Assembly (NCBI GenBank): GCA_009760855.2
Contig: WPIO01000063.1
Span: forward strand, 1,857,001 to 1,921,000
Source: Cristatella mucedo
Lineage: Eukaryota; Bryozoa; Phylactolaemata; Cristatellidae
Length of the DNA: 64,000 nucleotides
Direction of reading: 5' to 3'
Within the stretch, counting starts at the first letter, position 1; every line of letters starts with the position of its first letter. A model generated the notes under the pieces. The model was not told where the DNA came from, made no database searches, and was given only the letters and a program-made list of their open reading frames with translations. Below, in pieces: positions 1 through 12,300 of this stretch. The translations under genes were made by a program, and so were the position numbers.

Positions 1-414
1 TGCCTGATACCCACAGGCTTTTCTTACTTGAAAAAAAATTCTTTAGCTGCGATTTACGAGTTTCCAGCCACACTTTCTGCCCCTCGTCTCTTGGCGATCG
101 TTTAGATATGCCTGCCGTCAAGCTATAGGCAATCATAAGGGCTTTAACAGTCGAGACGGCTAGCCACTTCCTGATGGCTACCGAGGGTCCACGAAGGACT
201 TACAGGACTTGGAGAGGGGCGTCACGTGGGAGGCACGTCTTCGCCTCTCAGCTTTTAGGTGTTTGCACTGACAGATAGCCGACAGATGGGTGTCACTTCA
301 TTTTTTTAGGTGGAGCTGAACAGGCATCTGGGACTGCGTACGTTCGACGAGCGCACCATTGGAATCTTTGCACGCTGGATCGGCCAGGCTTAAAAGCGTG
401 TTAAAAATTTTTAA

Positions 415-1290
415 TATCATGTAATGAAATGCACCTCCATCTGTAACTCCATAAAGCTACTGGGAGTGAGTCTGTGTTGGGCAGGGGAGTCTTCTATGAC
501 CCAATCAGAGCCCAAGCGGCTTTACGTGCAAATACGCTAACCAACAGACCTCGTCTCACACGCAACAAAGAGAAAGTGGGAAGCCGGGCCAAGTCAGCAA
601 GGCAGTCAAGGAAGTGAGTAGCATGGAAGTGGCAGCTCGTGACGGCTGGAAAGGACGTGCCATAGTCGGCAGCAGGAGATTAGTTGTCATCGCGTAAGAA
701 CTGTGGACGTGAGTTCCACAGTCTAGGACCTCCAGAGCAAAAGCTTCCGTCGCCAATAGTCTTTAAGAGTAGGAATGGAGCAGCTGATTTATTGTTCTTA
801 GAGAACCTGATGGCACGATCATTGTTGCAGCCCAGCAAGGTTTGAATGGGCCAAGCCATGGCGGACCTTGTGGATCAGTGTAAGAATTAGAAGAATTTCA
901 TAGAAAGAGCGACCGGAACCCATCGCAGCTCCTTCGGCATAGAGACGCACGGCTGAACCTCTGAAGTAAGTTGACTAGCCTCGCAACCACGTTTATAACC
1001 AGCTGCGGAAGCTTAATGGCTTTTTTGGTAGATCGACGAAATTACAGTAGTCCAGCCTACACCAGAACCAGGAGCTAGTTAGATTTGTAGCAAGTCGCCA
1101 TGGAAGGCAATCCCTAATCTTTGACAAGAATCGAACGTGATGGCCAGCTGTGGACGCGGTCTCCTGAATGCAAGCTTGAGCGTCTTCAAATCGATTCTAT
1201 GCTCGTTAGGCTGCCAGTGAAGCACAGACGTAAATCGGGTGACGTGGCAGCTACGCCGCCGACGACAAACCGAACGAGCGGCTAAGCTTT
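415..1290 (-). mobile_element. LINE family A 3' portion, degenerate
   Basis: The + strand here is a diverged reverse complement of the 3' end of the 33.5-37.1 kb LINE. It has the same order of landmarks: the tail next to the 'ctgtaactcc' motif, then 'caacaaagagaaagtggg', then the block encoding the conserved WNSLP-type C-terminus. The 1190-1290 part resembles the segment after the reverse transcriptase that reads LHWLP in better copies. Stops and indels are frequent, so this is an old fragment. Confidence 0.75.
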
Positions 1291-1466
1291 GCTATAGTCG
1301 ACGACAATTAAGGACACAGACCGGAAGCCCTGAATAACGAGAATTACAGTAACCTAAACGCGAGGTCACCATTGCGTGTCAAACTCTTTCGGTAGCATTT
1401 CCATTAATTTAACACAGTAACCACTGGCGCATGCAAGCTTAAAGCAAAACACGCCGCTGCTATGGT

Positions 1467-1645
1467 AAATAAATAAATCCTAGCTGATTAAACAGCCTCT
1501 TTTTGTTTAGCGACAGAAGAGCCTTTACGGCTATCACCACCGCTTGCAGTGGCGATACAGAATCGCCCACCACAGGAATCGAACCCACGACCTCGGGACC
1601 GAGGTCGTAAAAGCAACCGCCTTACCTAGTGTGCCATCGTGGCGG
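1467..1645 (-). mobile_element. tRNA-derived SINE (SINE1 family)
   Basis: Read on the - strand it has a tRNA-like head with an A-box-like TGGCACACTAGG and a B-box-like GGTTCGA, then the hairpin core GCCACTGCAAGCGGTGG, then a 3' end followed by a TTTATTTATTT tail. The tRNA fold is not intact, so it is a SINE and not a tRNA gene. Confidence 0.8.
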
Positions 1646-1683
1646 TAGGTCCTTAAATGTTTACTTGCTTTAACTATCGATGC

Positions 1684-2296
1684 ATGAATAAAACGAGGAC
1701 ACCCGGGTGCTTGATCTCTTTCTATGCACTTTACACATGCTGTAAAAGAAGCGTGATCAAATGATTAGTGGTCACACGCACAGCGTCAACAAGTAAAATA
1801 TAGTTAGAGGTTACATGCACATGTCGACGTTCAAATATGGCTAGTGGTAACATGCAGTGTCAGCACGCCAAAGCACACAGAGGATGAATCAAAAAGACCC
1901 AGAAAATGTTATGAGAAACAGGTACGTTTTAAGCTTCTTTATAATGTCATCAAGACAAGGGATGTTGTCATGTCAGTCGGGAATGAGTTATAGGCTTTGG
2001 GAGCATGTGAACTAAATGCAGGGTCTCCGGGGGATTTGAAGTTGATTCGAGTCATGCCTAGACGATTTGTGTCAGAAAAGGTGGCACTCGGCCTTGCCTG
2101 TTGGGGAGTATTTTGATAGGTAGGCTGGAGCCAGAGAATGGAGGGATCTACTGATAGAACCTCAAAGTTGATACGCTGCTTGATTGGTAGCCAGTGCAAG
2201 TCGGCGAGAAGTGGTTTAGGGTTTACCATATCGCGACGCCGATACATGGCTTCTGTAGGCGGAAGTAAGCACAAGCCGATTTTGCGATCCATCAGA
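1684..2296 (-). mobile_element. LINE family B 3' fragment
   Basis: The - strand frame 1939-2292 encodes the end of a CR1/L2-type ORF2, with LLADLHWLPIKQRI, the PSATFSDTNRL region and a PKAYNSFP box (WNSLP in other copies). A diverged form of the family-B terminal hairpin lies at 1690-1730. It is truncated upstream. Confidence 0.8.
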
Positions 2297-2595
2297 AACG
2301 GATGAAAACACGTGGCTTTAAGTCTCTTTCAAGACGCGATTTGTCATTTGATAGATAAGTAAGCATTTACCTTCGCTCGCTTTGCAGAGCTAAATTTAAA
2401 AAAAAGATCATGTCGAACTAGCAGATGTAGATCTCGAAACGTTACTTACTTAGTTCCCAATGAGATGTTGATGAGTGGCACGTCAGTTTTAATTGACAAT
2501 GCAAGCCAGCAAAACTGCGTCGTTAGAAGTTGCAAGTAGTATTTGAAACCAAAAGTTCGCTCACATCAGCGCTTCGTGATTAGCCCACTGATCGT

Positions 2596-3112
2596 GCGGA
2601 ATACTGAATGAATGTATCTCCTTCAGTAACTCCACAAAGTCATAAAGACCATGTGGGTGTTACACAGGAGAGTTTTGTATAGCGCACTCATAGCCTAAGC
2701 GGCTTTCGGTACGCATTCAGTACCCAACAGACTTCGTCTCACGCAACAAAGAGAAAGTGGGAAGCATTGCAGAGTCAGGAGAACAGTTGAGGTAGTGAGT
2801 AGCATGGAAGTAGCAGCTCAGGACCGCTGAAAAGGGTGTGCCATAGTCGGCAGTAGGAGAGCAGTTGTCGTTGCGTAAGAATTGTGGAAGCGAGTTCCAC
2901 AGTCTAGGACCTGCAGAGCTAAAGCTTCTGTCGCCAACTGTCTTTAAGCGGAGGAATGGGACAGCTAATTTATTGTCCACACAGGACCTGAGGGCGCGAA
3001 CAGGCTGAAACTGATGCAGCAGTTCAGCTAGGTACTTGCTTAATTCGAAAGCGCTGCCGGAGTTATTCTTATGAGGAAGAATTATGGCTCCTGATTTCGA
3101 AGGCATAAAGCA
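2596..3112 (-). mobile_element. LINE family A 3' fragment
   Basis: The - strand encodes [20 protein letters not shown] and [10 protein letters not shown], almost the same as the C-terminus of the copy at 36.5-37.0 kb. The 3' UTR with 'caacaaagagaaagtggg' is present. Only the last ~520 bp of the element is here. Confidence 0.88.
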
Positions 3113-3215
3113 GCAATAATAGGAATAAAAATAAAAATAATGATACGATATTTATGTAGCAGCGCTAAAGAGAAGTGAATATCCGGTTGGGCACTTGGCG
3201 CATGCCGCAAAGGAA
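3113..3215 (-). mobile_element. family-B-type 3' terminal hairpin remnant
   Basis: An AATAAT/AAATAA-rich tail is followed by a diverged terminal hairpin (AGCGCTAAAGAG, then GGCACTTGGCGC), the usual arrangement of family-B 3' ends. It abuts the preceding family-A fragment directly. Confidence 0.5.
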
Positions 3216-3488
3216 GCAAGTAAAGCAAAGAGCGTTTCGAAGTCCTTTCAAAGTGCCGCGTTTAAGGACGACTTCGCAGCTGAATCTTCGTTCTCGTAGC
3301 CGACACTTCAACCCTTACGTCGAATTTACCGGGCCTGCGGCCGAAACACCCGGGCCCAAGGCCGAAAGTCCGGAGTCGAAGGCGCTGCTGCCGAACTGTT
3401 CTCCGCCGAAAATCTCCCGTCGCCTAAAGGTTCGAGCTGAAAATTCCTCGGCTAAATCGTCTGCACAGCGCCGGGCGGCTCGCGCCGA

Positions 3489-3562
3489 TATACGATTCGG
3501 TATACGATTCATATACGATTCGGTTCGGTACGATATACGATTCATATACGATGTACGATTCG
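3489..3562. repeat. TATACGATTC decamer array
   Basis: At least four near-exact copies of TATACGATTC (3489, 3501, 3512, 3534) and a partial copy at 3545 are interspersed with CGGT spacers in an otherwise GC-rich leader. It is the only AT-rich block in the region, so it could act as a TATA-like or binding-site cluster. That role is inferred. Confidence 0.7.
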
Positions 3563-3654
3563 GCGGCGGGCAACGCCGCCGGACCTTGCTGACTTACGCC
3601 GGCGGGTCGACCGGACGACCGCCGCACAGCCGTGAACACCTCCCACAAACAAAC

Positions 3655-3675
3655 ATGGCAGCGGCCGGCGGTTAG
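3655..3675 (+). CDS. Short upstream ORF in the EIF2AK1 leader
   Basis: ATG plus five sense codons and TAG (MAAAGG). The start context is AACATGG, with A at -3 and G at +4, better than that of the proposed main start (TTCATGG, with T at -3). It ends 29 nt before the main ATG and is in another frame. If the transcript starts upstream of 3655, scanning ribosomes would meet it first. Translation is inferred. Confidence 0.45.
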   Translation: MAAAGG

Positions 3676-3704
3676 CACGAGTGGCCTTAGCGCGTCGCGT
3701 CTTC

Positions 3705-4155
3705 ATGGTACCCTCGGAGAAAGATCGCGCCGTCTCGGTCAGGACCTTGCTGAATATTCAAGCGTCGAGAGTCACGCCGATAACCAGATTTGACTGGGGC
3801 GGCGTCTCGTCTCCAGGCGCCGGCGGCGGTCTGAGCGGCGGCGGTCTGAGCGGCGGCGGTCTGAGCGCTTCGCCTGACTCCGTTGCGGAGAATGCTGGAA
3901 GCCACTCGGAGGCGGCCGTCGGCTCGGAGCCGCGTTGCGCGGCTCGCATCGAGCCCGACTCTCCCGGCGGCTTCGGGTGGATCGCCTCCGGCTGGCCAGT
4001 CGTGCCCAGCAGGCAGCCGTACAGCAGCAGCGGCCTGAGCGGGGCCTCGCCGCGCCCGATCGCTAGCCGAGACTCGATCGACGAGAGCGCCCCTCTCGTT
4101 CGTCTCGTCTCGGATGGCGAGAGCGAAAAGGACTGGGATCTTCTCGACGCGTTGG
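3705..4155 (+). CDS. EIF2AK1: EIF2AK1 exon 1
   Basis: It starts at the first in-frame ATG and ends at donor G|GTAGGT in phase 1. The frame is open upstream to 3681 but has no earlier ATG. It encodes about 150 residues of low complexity, rich in Ser, Gly and Pro, with three GGGLS repeats, and no recognised domain. HRI N-termini vary between species, so identity rests on correct splicing to exon 2 (G plus AA gives Glu151). Confidence 0.7.
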
Positions 4156-7100
4156 GTAGGTAGGAGCGGCCGCACTCTCGCTCGTTGCGCGCGCGCGTTG
4201 CTGCCTTCGTGAATTGCGTCGGCGGGCAAGCCGACCGCCGAGCGGGAAGGAAGCGAGCGCGGCCGCTCGTCGCTCGCGGAGACCGCTCGCTGGGCCGGCC
4301 AGTTTTTAGCGCGCCCGCCCGCCCGCCCGCCCGCCCGCGTGGGCGCCAGCTTGCCGGGCGCCTCTGCGGAGCCGGCCCGGCCGTCTGGTCGTAAGCTCGC
4401 GCTCTCGTTTTCAGAAGGCACGGCGGATAACGATGCAGCGGCCGCGGCTGCCGAGCGGCGTCCGAGCCGTCGGTCAGGCATCATCGTGCCGTGGCTCCTT
4501 GTGGTGTCGATGCTGGAGCACATGTGTCAGCTGTACGAGCGGAACCCGGCGCGCAAGAAGGCGCTGTTCGATAGTAAGTCGCGCCCGATGAAATGAGCTC
4601 TTTGCGCCGTCGAGGAAGTCACGTCGACAGGGCTGGTGGTTTTCTCGGGAAAGAGCAGGTGTTTCCCGTAATCGTGTCCTGATGCAGAGAGAAGAGCAGC
4701 CTGCGGCTGGAGCGAGCGACAGCTGGAGCGAGAAGCGAGCTCCGGGGTAGGCTCGCCCACGGGGTAGGCTCGCCCACGGGGTAGCTGGAGGCAGCACGCA
4801 GCATTCCCCCCTTTTTTCTTTCGCCGAGAGACCATTGGCCGCGGAAGCTTGTGCTCTGCATGTGTGCAAGACTGTGGAACCTAGTTCTGCCGTTCGTGAG
4901 GAACCGACGATGCCATCCCTCCTACCGCTGCCGACTAGGCCACTTCCTTGCCAACCGGCTGCGCTGCCATGTATGGGCTAGTAGCCACGTCCTTGACACT
5001 GCCCTCCTGACTGAGCTGTACCTGTGTATGCTGCTTCTCACTTTCTCTTTGCTGCATCAAATAAGGACGGCTGGCTGGCTGGCTGGCTGCTGTATGCTCG
5101 CCAGAGGCAGCTTAGGCTTAGGCTTTCATCGCGATGGACAGCATGGCTGCCTCTCCAGCATAGCATGCACTTAGCCTTCACTGGCCACATGGGGCCACGG
5201 ATGGAGATGGACCGATGTATCTCTGACGGTAATGACCGCAGCAGGCGAACCGCCTGAACCCCTGGACCTCCGGGCCGGTGGGGGGGGAGAGGGGGTTGTA
5301 GTCCGACAGTGGGCTGGCTGCCTGCATGGCTTGGGGGGAGGCCATTTACTGCTGCAGCCAGTGCTCAGGCAAGGCGCAGTCTTTGTAGGCTGCAAGCTGA
5401 TTCTGTGAAGCCCACGTGAGCAGCTGTCGAGCTGAAGTCCTGGGCATCCGGGACCTAATCGTGTAGCATTGATTACTCTACTGTGGTAGCATTACCTTCG
5501 GTTGCCTGGCTGCTGTGTCCAGTTACTCCTGTGCTGAAAGCACAATCGAGTGTATGTATGCAGAGACCAGAAACTCATTCTCAATCCGTGAACCTCTACT
5601 CCTGCCCTGGTGCTGGCATAGCAATCGGTATCTGACACCTCCCTACAGTCTGGCGCATGTCTGGTAGCTACTTGTTGGTGTCTGGTAGCTGCTTGTCGCG
5701 TGTCTCGTAGCTTCATCTGCCAGTAGCCAGCTTCATATGCATAGCCAGAATTGCAGCCAGGATGGGGCCAGACCTTGACTTTACCAGGGGCAGCTAATCA
5801 AAAAACAATGCAGATAAAAATAATCGAATAATAATACAGACTTTCAATTCAGCGATTAGCGAGCATTACTTGGTCAACGGCTATTTTGCTTTTGCTGGTT
5901 TTGTTCATCAGTGGCAGCAAATATCTCATTTCAGTAGTGTTGCCAAAGTCCTATTAATAAGCCCACTGAGCATGACAAGGCATTCCTAAAGTTATGCCGA
6001 TGGATATAGTGTATGCCATAGGCTACGGTGCTTGCTGAGATACAGCTGGTGCACTGCAGTACTTTCATGTAGGTGTCCAACGGCGTAATTTTGAGAGCTT
6101 ACCTCTGCTGTGCAGTCCGTGATCTTTCTATAGCTGTCAATGTCTGTGACATCTCCTGCTGGTTGTATTGCAAGCAATCTCCCTCCCAGCCCTTCATTGC
6201 AAAGCAATTAGCTAGCAACTTCGGAAGCCTACTATTGTCGTCTATCAGGCTTCGGTAATTCTCGGGTAAGGCGTGTGTGAGCAAAATTTTAAATTGTCAT
6301 GCGCAAGTGCTACTCACTCTAGGCTCTTGCCTTATTTACAAGGTTTTTACTTATTGCCGGTTGCCCTGTTTATGCGTATGCCTCTATGTGTGAGCATGCA
6401 TGCATGTTCAAGTGTGTGTGTGTGTGTGTGCGCATGCGTGATTTTGTGTGTGTGTGTGTGTGTGTTTGCGTATGTGTGGGCACGAGCCCAAATGGAGCCT
6501 TCACCAGTCGCTTGTAGTTGTTTGATGCAATGATGTTTGATTAACATGGCAATCGGTACGATGCAGGGCCTGAATCTGGGCCTGATGAACCACTAAGCCA
6601 ATACGTATCCCTTACAGAAGAAGTAGCAATTAATTTCAGTTTGTATGGAAGTGCTGTAGTGGGCTTAGTTCACTGGTTCTGTTTATTTTGATTTTATACT
6701 AGTGCCATTTCATCTGTTCTACGACACTTGTCAGCTGATTCAAAAGCTAGTGGAAGGCTCATGACCACTGATGCTGCTTCTCTTAAATAGATAGATATAT
6801 ATATATATAATCATTTGCATAATGCCCTAAGAGAACTTAATCACTATTCGGGCGCATCTCATATGCCATGGGGCTCGAGCCCACAAACCTGATCATCAAA
6901 TATGTTAACCTTGATCTTGACCGACCGAGCTCATGCTGTGTCCGACTTGAGCTCATGCTGCTGTGTCCGTGCTAGCATGAGACTTAATTGTCTTGAGTCT
7001 TCGAGCAGCAGAGTGTTCAGCAGACTTTCTAGTTCGAGTGAGAGAAACAAACGTACTACACACATTATGGATACAGAGACCATTACCAGGTTAAGCAAGC

Positions 7101-9345
7101 CACCATACTGGACAGAAATATAGTATAGCTTTCACGGATAGATTTCACTGTTCTGCTTTCAGCTCGGTCTAGTTCATGTGCACATACATTCATAGCTACC
7201 AGTAGCAAAAATGCTGCTGTTCAGTATTTAATGAAATGCACGATAGGAGAGATAGCTTCGGCTTGATTTTACTCACTTCCTGTCTGTGGGTTGGCATGGC
7301 TGCTCACTATCATGGGCATAAATGAGGAGTGATTGTCTTGCCCGATAGTGGCAAAGAGCATGCAACAAAACATATCCTGAGATGCTATGATGATCGTTCA
7401 CTTTGTTCCGGAGCATACGATAGGTTTTCGTTGGGTTCAGATCTCTGCTGTCCTTCATTAATACGGCTAGTGGAGGGATTCTAGGGATCGTTGCTGGACA
7501 ATTTACTGACTGACCGCTTGGTGTGCTTTGCTTAGATCGACGGCCTGCTGCCAGGTAGAACCCATCCCTCTCAGAGCCACCACACTCGGAATGCCGGCAG
7601 GATAATGCAAAGTTTTATTATGTATGTTGCTTAATACAACCTATGCGATTGAGTTGGTATTGCTGCTGCTGTGCAACTGCCCCCATATAATGTCAGCATT
7701 CCTCCATCTCTGAATTTTAGCATCTTCTAGTCTTCTAAAGGCAGTCACTGTGGAAAGCTTTTTGTTAATATGGTCACTAGCAAGCATCTCTTTGTAAGCA
7801 TGGTGAATATGGATTTATCAGTCCGAACAGCTATTTGCCAGTAGGCCGGTGTCCAGCCTGGTGTATGTAGGCTATCAGAGAGGGTTTATTTTTTGTTTTT
7901 AAAAAGGGCGATTTTATCGCTGAGGAATTCCGGGAGAGCATAATATCTTGTTGACATAATCTCCACAGAATAGTTCATACCCTCAACTTAAGCATAGTCA
8001 GCAGCAACATTACATCTTAGAAAAATCGTCTGAGAAAATCTGTTCTCTAAAGCTTGCATTGTGTGACCCTATTATCCCAATCGTGTCGTCAGCCTAGCAA
8101 GACCACACTGCTTCCATCGTTTCCATCGTTATCGTTTCCATCAATTGAAATTGGCATCTTTATGCATATGAGTCTAGACACTCTGGAAATCACGAGCTCT
8201 CATGCAGTGCATTCACGGTTATAGCTATATCTTATGCCTAGTCTCAGGTTCGTGCATTCATGAATGCACTTATGTCCCATGCTTTGTCTATCTTTCAGTA
8301 CTTTGTAGGTTCTCTACTACCTCCAGCTTTGGCTGGAAAGGGACCTGAGTTAGCTTCCCGGCATCTTTCACTGGCTAGGTACCATAGCATTACTTACATG
8401 CCATTTTTGAACTTTTTTCCTACTCTTGTACTGCCATTGTGTAACTTCCTTCTCTTGCTTGCATATGAAATACATAGTACGGATGGTGGAGCATGATGTC
8501 TGAGACAGTCCCAGCTAGTGAGGAATTAGTCATCGAAGCTTCCAGTTTTCTGGTACTTGCCTAAACGTTTGCTGGTACCTGTATATCTGGACTCACTGCT
8601 CTCATGACATGCCTGTACGTGTGTGTGTCGGTGAGGGGGATATCCTCCATATGTGTGTGTGGCTACAGATTTTTTACTGACCACCTCTAGTGAGGGTCGA
8701 TTGCTGTTGGGGGGGGGTCTCGATAATGTTTGCTTGTGGTCTTGTGGCCATTGGCTCCCGGAGGATTCTGGTGGGAGACTGGTCGGACATGCAGATGCTG
8801 GCCTGGCCTCTCTAGCCAGCCTGGGCCAGCTGGCAGCTCTTCCTGACCTGGCCCTGGCTCTCGAATGATGGGCAGCTGGAGGCATGGCCAGCCTCTGGCC
8901 GTGCTGCTATCACTATGCTCGAGGAATAGCTAGCCTGGACAACATTGCCGCTCGTGCTTCGCAGGAAAGGCTTGTCGGGAGTCTTGTTCGGTCATCACAC
9001 TCTGAGCATGTCTCCTGATCAGTTGGACAAGTTGCAGGATTTCACCAACGTGTTTAGTTGTTGTCCTATTTTGCTCAAAACCTTCGCCCAAATACTTCGT
9101 TTACCACAATGGAGCGAAGCAGACACGTAAATTGTTTGATTTCTTCAAACGACTCAATGTTGGCAAAGAGTTTCTGTTTTTATGTGTGCTTGCTGCGCCG
9201 ATCGAGATGTCATTGCTGTCTGCATCATGTGCTGAGCCTCTGCAACATAAAAATGCCAAGCATGTCCGGATTTCTCTTTATGCACTGCACAGAACTGCAC
9301 AAACTCAGCCATTTTGACCCAGAGAGGGAGGGAGGAGAAAGAGAT

Positions 9346-9385
<40 letters not shown>

Positions 9386-12300
9386 GAGGGAGACAGAGAG
9401 AGGGAGACAGAAATAATACACAGAGAGAAAGAGAGATCCGTGTAATCTCCAGCACATCTGTATTGGTGACCCCTAGTTTATAAGTAGTTGTAGGCATTAG
9501 ACCATGAAAATTAGACCGAAGCACAACGAACGAATGGGCCCAGTTAATAGAATGCCTTTAACGACGGCTTTCAAATAAACCGGTGTAAAGAAAAGAAAAA
9601 TAATGAGAGAGCTTCTGTAACCCTTAAAATTCATTCGATGGCGGATTCCCTAACTTTACAGCACCTTGAAAATACTACAATGTCCGTTTTCCAAGATACT
9701 TAGGCATGCTCGGTAGTATGAAAAGAGCAGTGCACCAGCTATGCTCATTTCCTAGCCTCACGCGATTGCCAACAGGCATGTCTGAGGCCATCTAGTTGAC
9801 TGCCTTTAGGAAGGATCAAATGTGGGCCGAGTGCTAAACAAAGCTTGGTAACGTTGCAATTGCTATGCAGTTTCGACTTGTTCTTCGGCGAGGTGCAGCC
9901 TGAATAAGATTGTTATGACCGGTATCATCAATAAAATGAAAAGACCCTGCCGCCACTAGGACAGACTGAGAAAGAATGAAGCTTTGGGCTTCATTTCACC
10001 CTTGCAATGCTGCACAAAGCCTACAGGCTGCTACTGGGAAGCTGGTTATTGTGGACACGATAAGGCAGCGACTAGATGAACAAGGTATGTTTGCTCTGAA
10101 GGCAAGCAAGAACCCACTTCTGTCCGGCAAGCATAAAGTGTCACGTTTGAAGTGGGCTTTGGGCGATAGGGAACTGGATCCACGAAGACTCTAAGCAAAA
10201 ACGAATGGGAGGATGAGAGATAATTCGCCATTTTTGGTAACTGAAAATGTATGCAGTACGTGCATTGGTGCTCCAATTAAGGTTTCATTGATGATTGCCT
10301 TCAGAAGATTTAGTAGCAGAAGGGCACCGGTCTAGGGCTGCTTCTGTAGTGGACACAGCCGCGATGCAAGACGTTAAATGGAGCCACTCCGGAAAGCTAC
10401 TGTACCTAGTGCAATGAGCCTTCGTGGAGACAATCTTCAGTTCAAACAGGGCTATGATCCTAAGCATGCAGTCAAGAGGTTCGAGATTTTTTCTGCAACA
10501 CGTGTGACTCAAGTTAAGATCCATTATGATAACAGAGTAGCTTAGTCGATCTCCAGACCTGAATCCCATTGATTGTCTCTCTGTGATGAAGAGCATAGAG
10601 AATAGTCAGACCTCGGGCAGTACTAATCACATCTAAAGTATTGCCTTTTCTCAAGTTAGTACTTCGGAGCACGATATGGCCAGATGTCTGTGAAGGCTTA
10701 GTTTGCTCTGTGCCGGAGGAGCTCAGACACGTTATTGATTATCGTGGTGGTGTAACTTCATTTTAGGGCTAGATATTAATATATATATATTGATGCTTAT
10801 GCTGAAACTTTACTGACATATTAGGTAAGCTTATTTTATATACTGCACATGATTACAGCTGGTTGCAGTAGCGTTGTTTGTGTGCCATAATTCGAACATT
10901 TTGGGTAGGGAGGCCATTTTATTGGCATCACCTAGACTCCTGCGCTTGAAATACAGATGGCACTGTGCAAATCTTGCCCACTGCTTCGAAGCAGTACCGT
11001 ACCCACCCAAGCTGGTGAGATTGGTCGTAACTGACCTGAAACCTTTCGAGTCCTTTGGTTCCCACCCACTCTGATCTGAGGCGATCTGTCGTGTCAGCAC
11101 GTTCGCCCTTGCATCGCCCGGCACCGCTGTATTCTAGCTCAGCTCTGGCTCTAGCTATCTGGCTCTGCGTGGGTTTGATCGGCCCGATATTCAGTTGCCG
11201 CCGTCGCAGCCAGCGCCGTAGAGTGATCGCTTGCGCCAGCGTCGGCGCAGCAGCAGCAGTCTGACAGCCGCGACTCTCGACGAGTGGCAGCTCCTGGCTT
11301 GTCTTCTAGCGCTCTATCAAAGGCTGTCCGAGTTCAAGGTGCTGCCGCCGTTCGAGCGGCTCGGCGGTGCCCTGCAGACGGTGCACATCGAGACCTACGG
11401 CGCGAGCATGGGCCAACTAGTGCGGGCAGCAATGAGAAGCGTGGCCAAGGTCGGTGGCGCAGCGCGCATGCGTGCTGGCAGTCAAGCGCGCATGTGCGCT
11501 GTGCCTCTGTCAGTGACGCAGCTGCATCGGCCGCGCTTGCTTCTTTTCTGCTGCAGACTTCGAGCTTGAGTTTGCCGGTCGGCGGGCGGCACGACGATGC
11601 ACTGCTTCGGTATGTTCTGCTTTTTCTGTAACCTTGTGACAAGCTAGCATCTTTTACAAATATCAGGCCAGCTGCCGCCTGCGAAAAGCGCATGTGAACA
11701 GTGCAACAGGCTGTCGGTCGGATTGCCATTGGTTGGTAGTCGCCTGCTGTTCACCTGAGCGTCTGAATCGCGTTTTGCATGAGTGGAGTTGCCGAGACCC
11801 GAGAGTGGGGCTGGGTCATGTGAGTGCGGTACAGGTGCTTTGGTCGCTAGCCGTCACACCGGATCCCTGGCCGGTGGTTTCCAGCCGTGCAGAGGTCTGT
11901 CCTGCCCCCTCCCCCCGTGGTTGTGCAATCGAAAAAACTCATCTTGCCGGTTCACTCAGGCCTTGTATGTACTTCTTGCAGCCTCTTCTTGGAGGGTCCG
12001 TCTGCCTGGCGCTAGTTTGCCGAGCGTATTTGTACGGCCCTCCCTGTGCCAGCCAGTGGAACTTTTGTGAGTCTTCTGTGTAAAGCATCTTTGTCCTCGG
12101 GGCAGTGTGAAATGCCTTTGCTCTCTGCCCAGTGGTACGGCAATAGTGAACCCGTGGGAAAAGCCTTCAGCCTGCCTCCTAGATGATCCTGCGCTGCCAT
12201 TGGGCTCTGCTTCCGGCAAGTGAAAATGAGCACAGTGCATCGCTGCGTAGCTTCGTATTTTGTCACTCGGTTCAGCTGCTCCTCACCAGAGGTCCGCAAA

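Larger units (their letters stand above)
3216..3704 (+). promoter_or_regulatory. EIF2AK1: Promoter/5' leader region of the EIF2AK1 homologue
   Basis: This GC-rich, CpG-rich stretch directly precedes the first coding exon and lacks recognisable transposon sequence, which suits a promoter and 5' UTR. The transcription start cannot be fixed from sequence. The stretch holds a decamer array (3489-3562) and a short uORF (3655-3675). Confidence 0.5.
4574..9960. other. EIF2AK1 intron 2, first part: no gene seen
   Basis: It holds simple repeats and one SINE2 remnant but no ORF with recognisable homology. Small features are a 17-bp tandem duplication (GGGGTAGGCTCGCCCAC, 4743-4785), a (GGCT)n run near 5067-5090, and the TG and AG tracts listed separately. 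Confidence 0.6.

Noticed and set aside
3175-3675. 166-codon + strand ORF in the HRI leader
   Set aside because: Starts with GTG, runs through transposon remnant and the decamer array, and has no recognisable domain.
3681-3704. GTG at 3681 as the HRI start
   Set aside because: Not an ATG; nuclear animal genes rarely use GTG, and an in-frame ATG follows at 3705.
3687-4523. 278-codon ORF on the - strand opposite the first two HRI exons
   Set aside because: Its open frame is a by-product of high GC on the coding strand; it has no homology, and it overlaps real exons.
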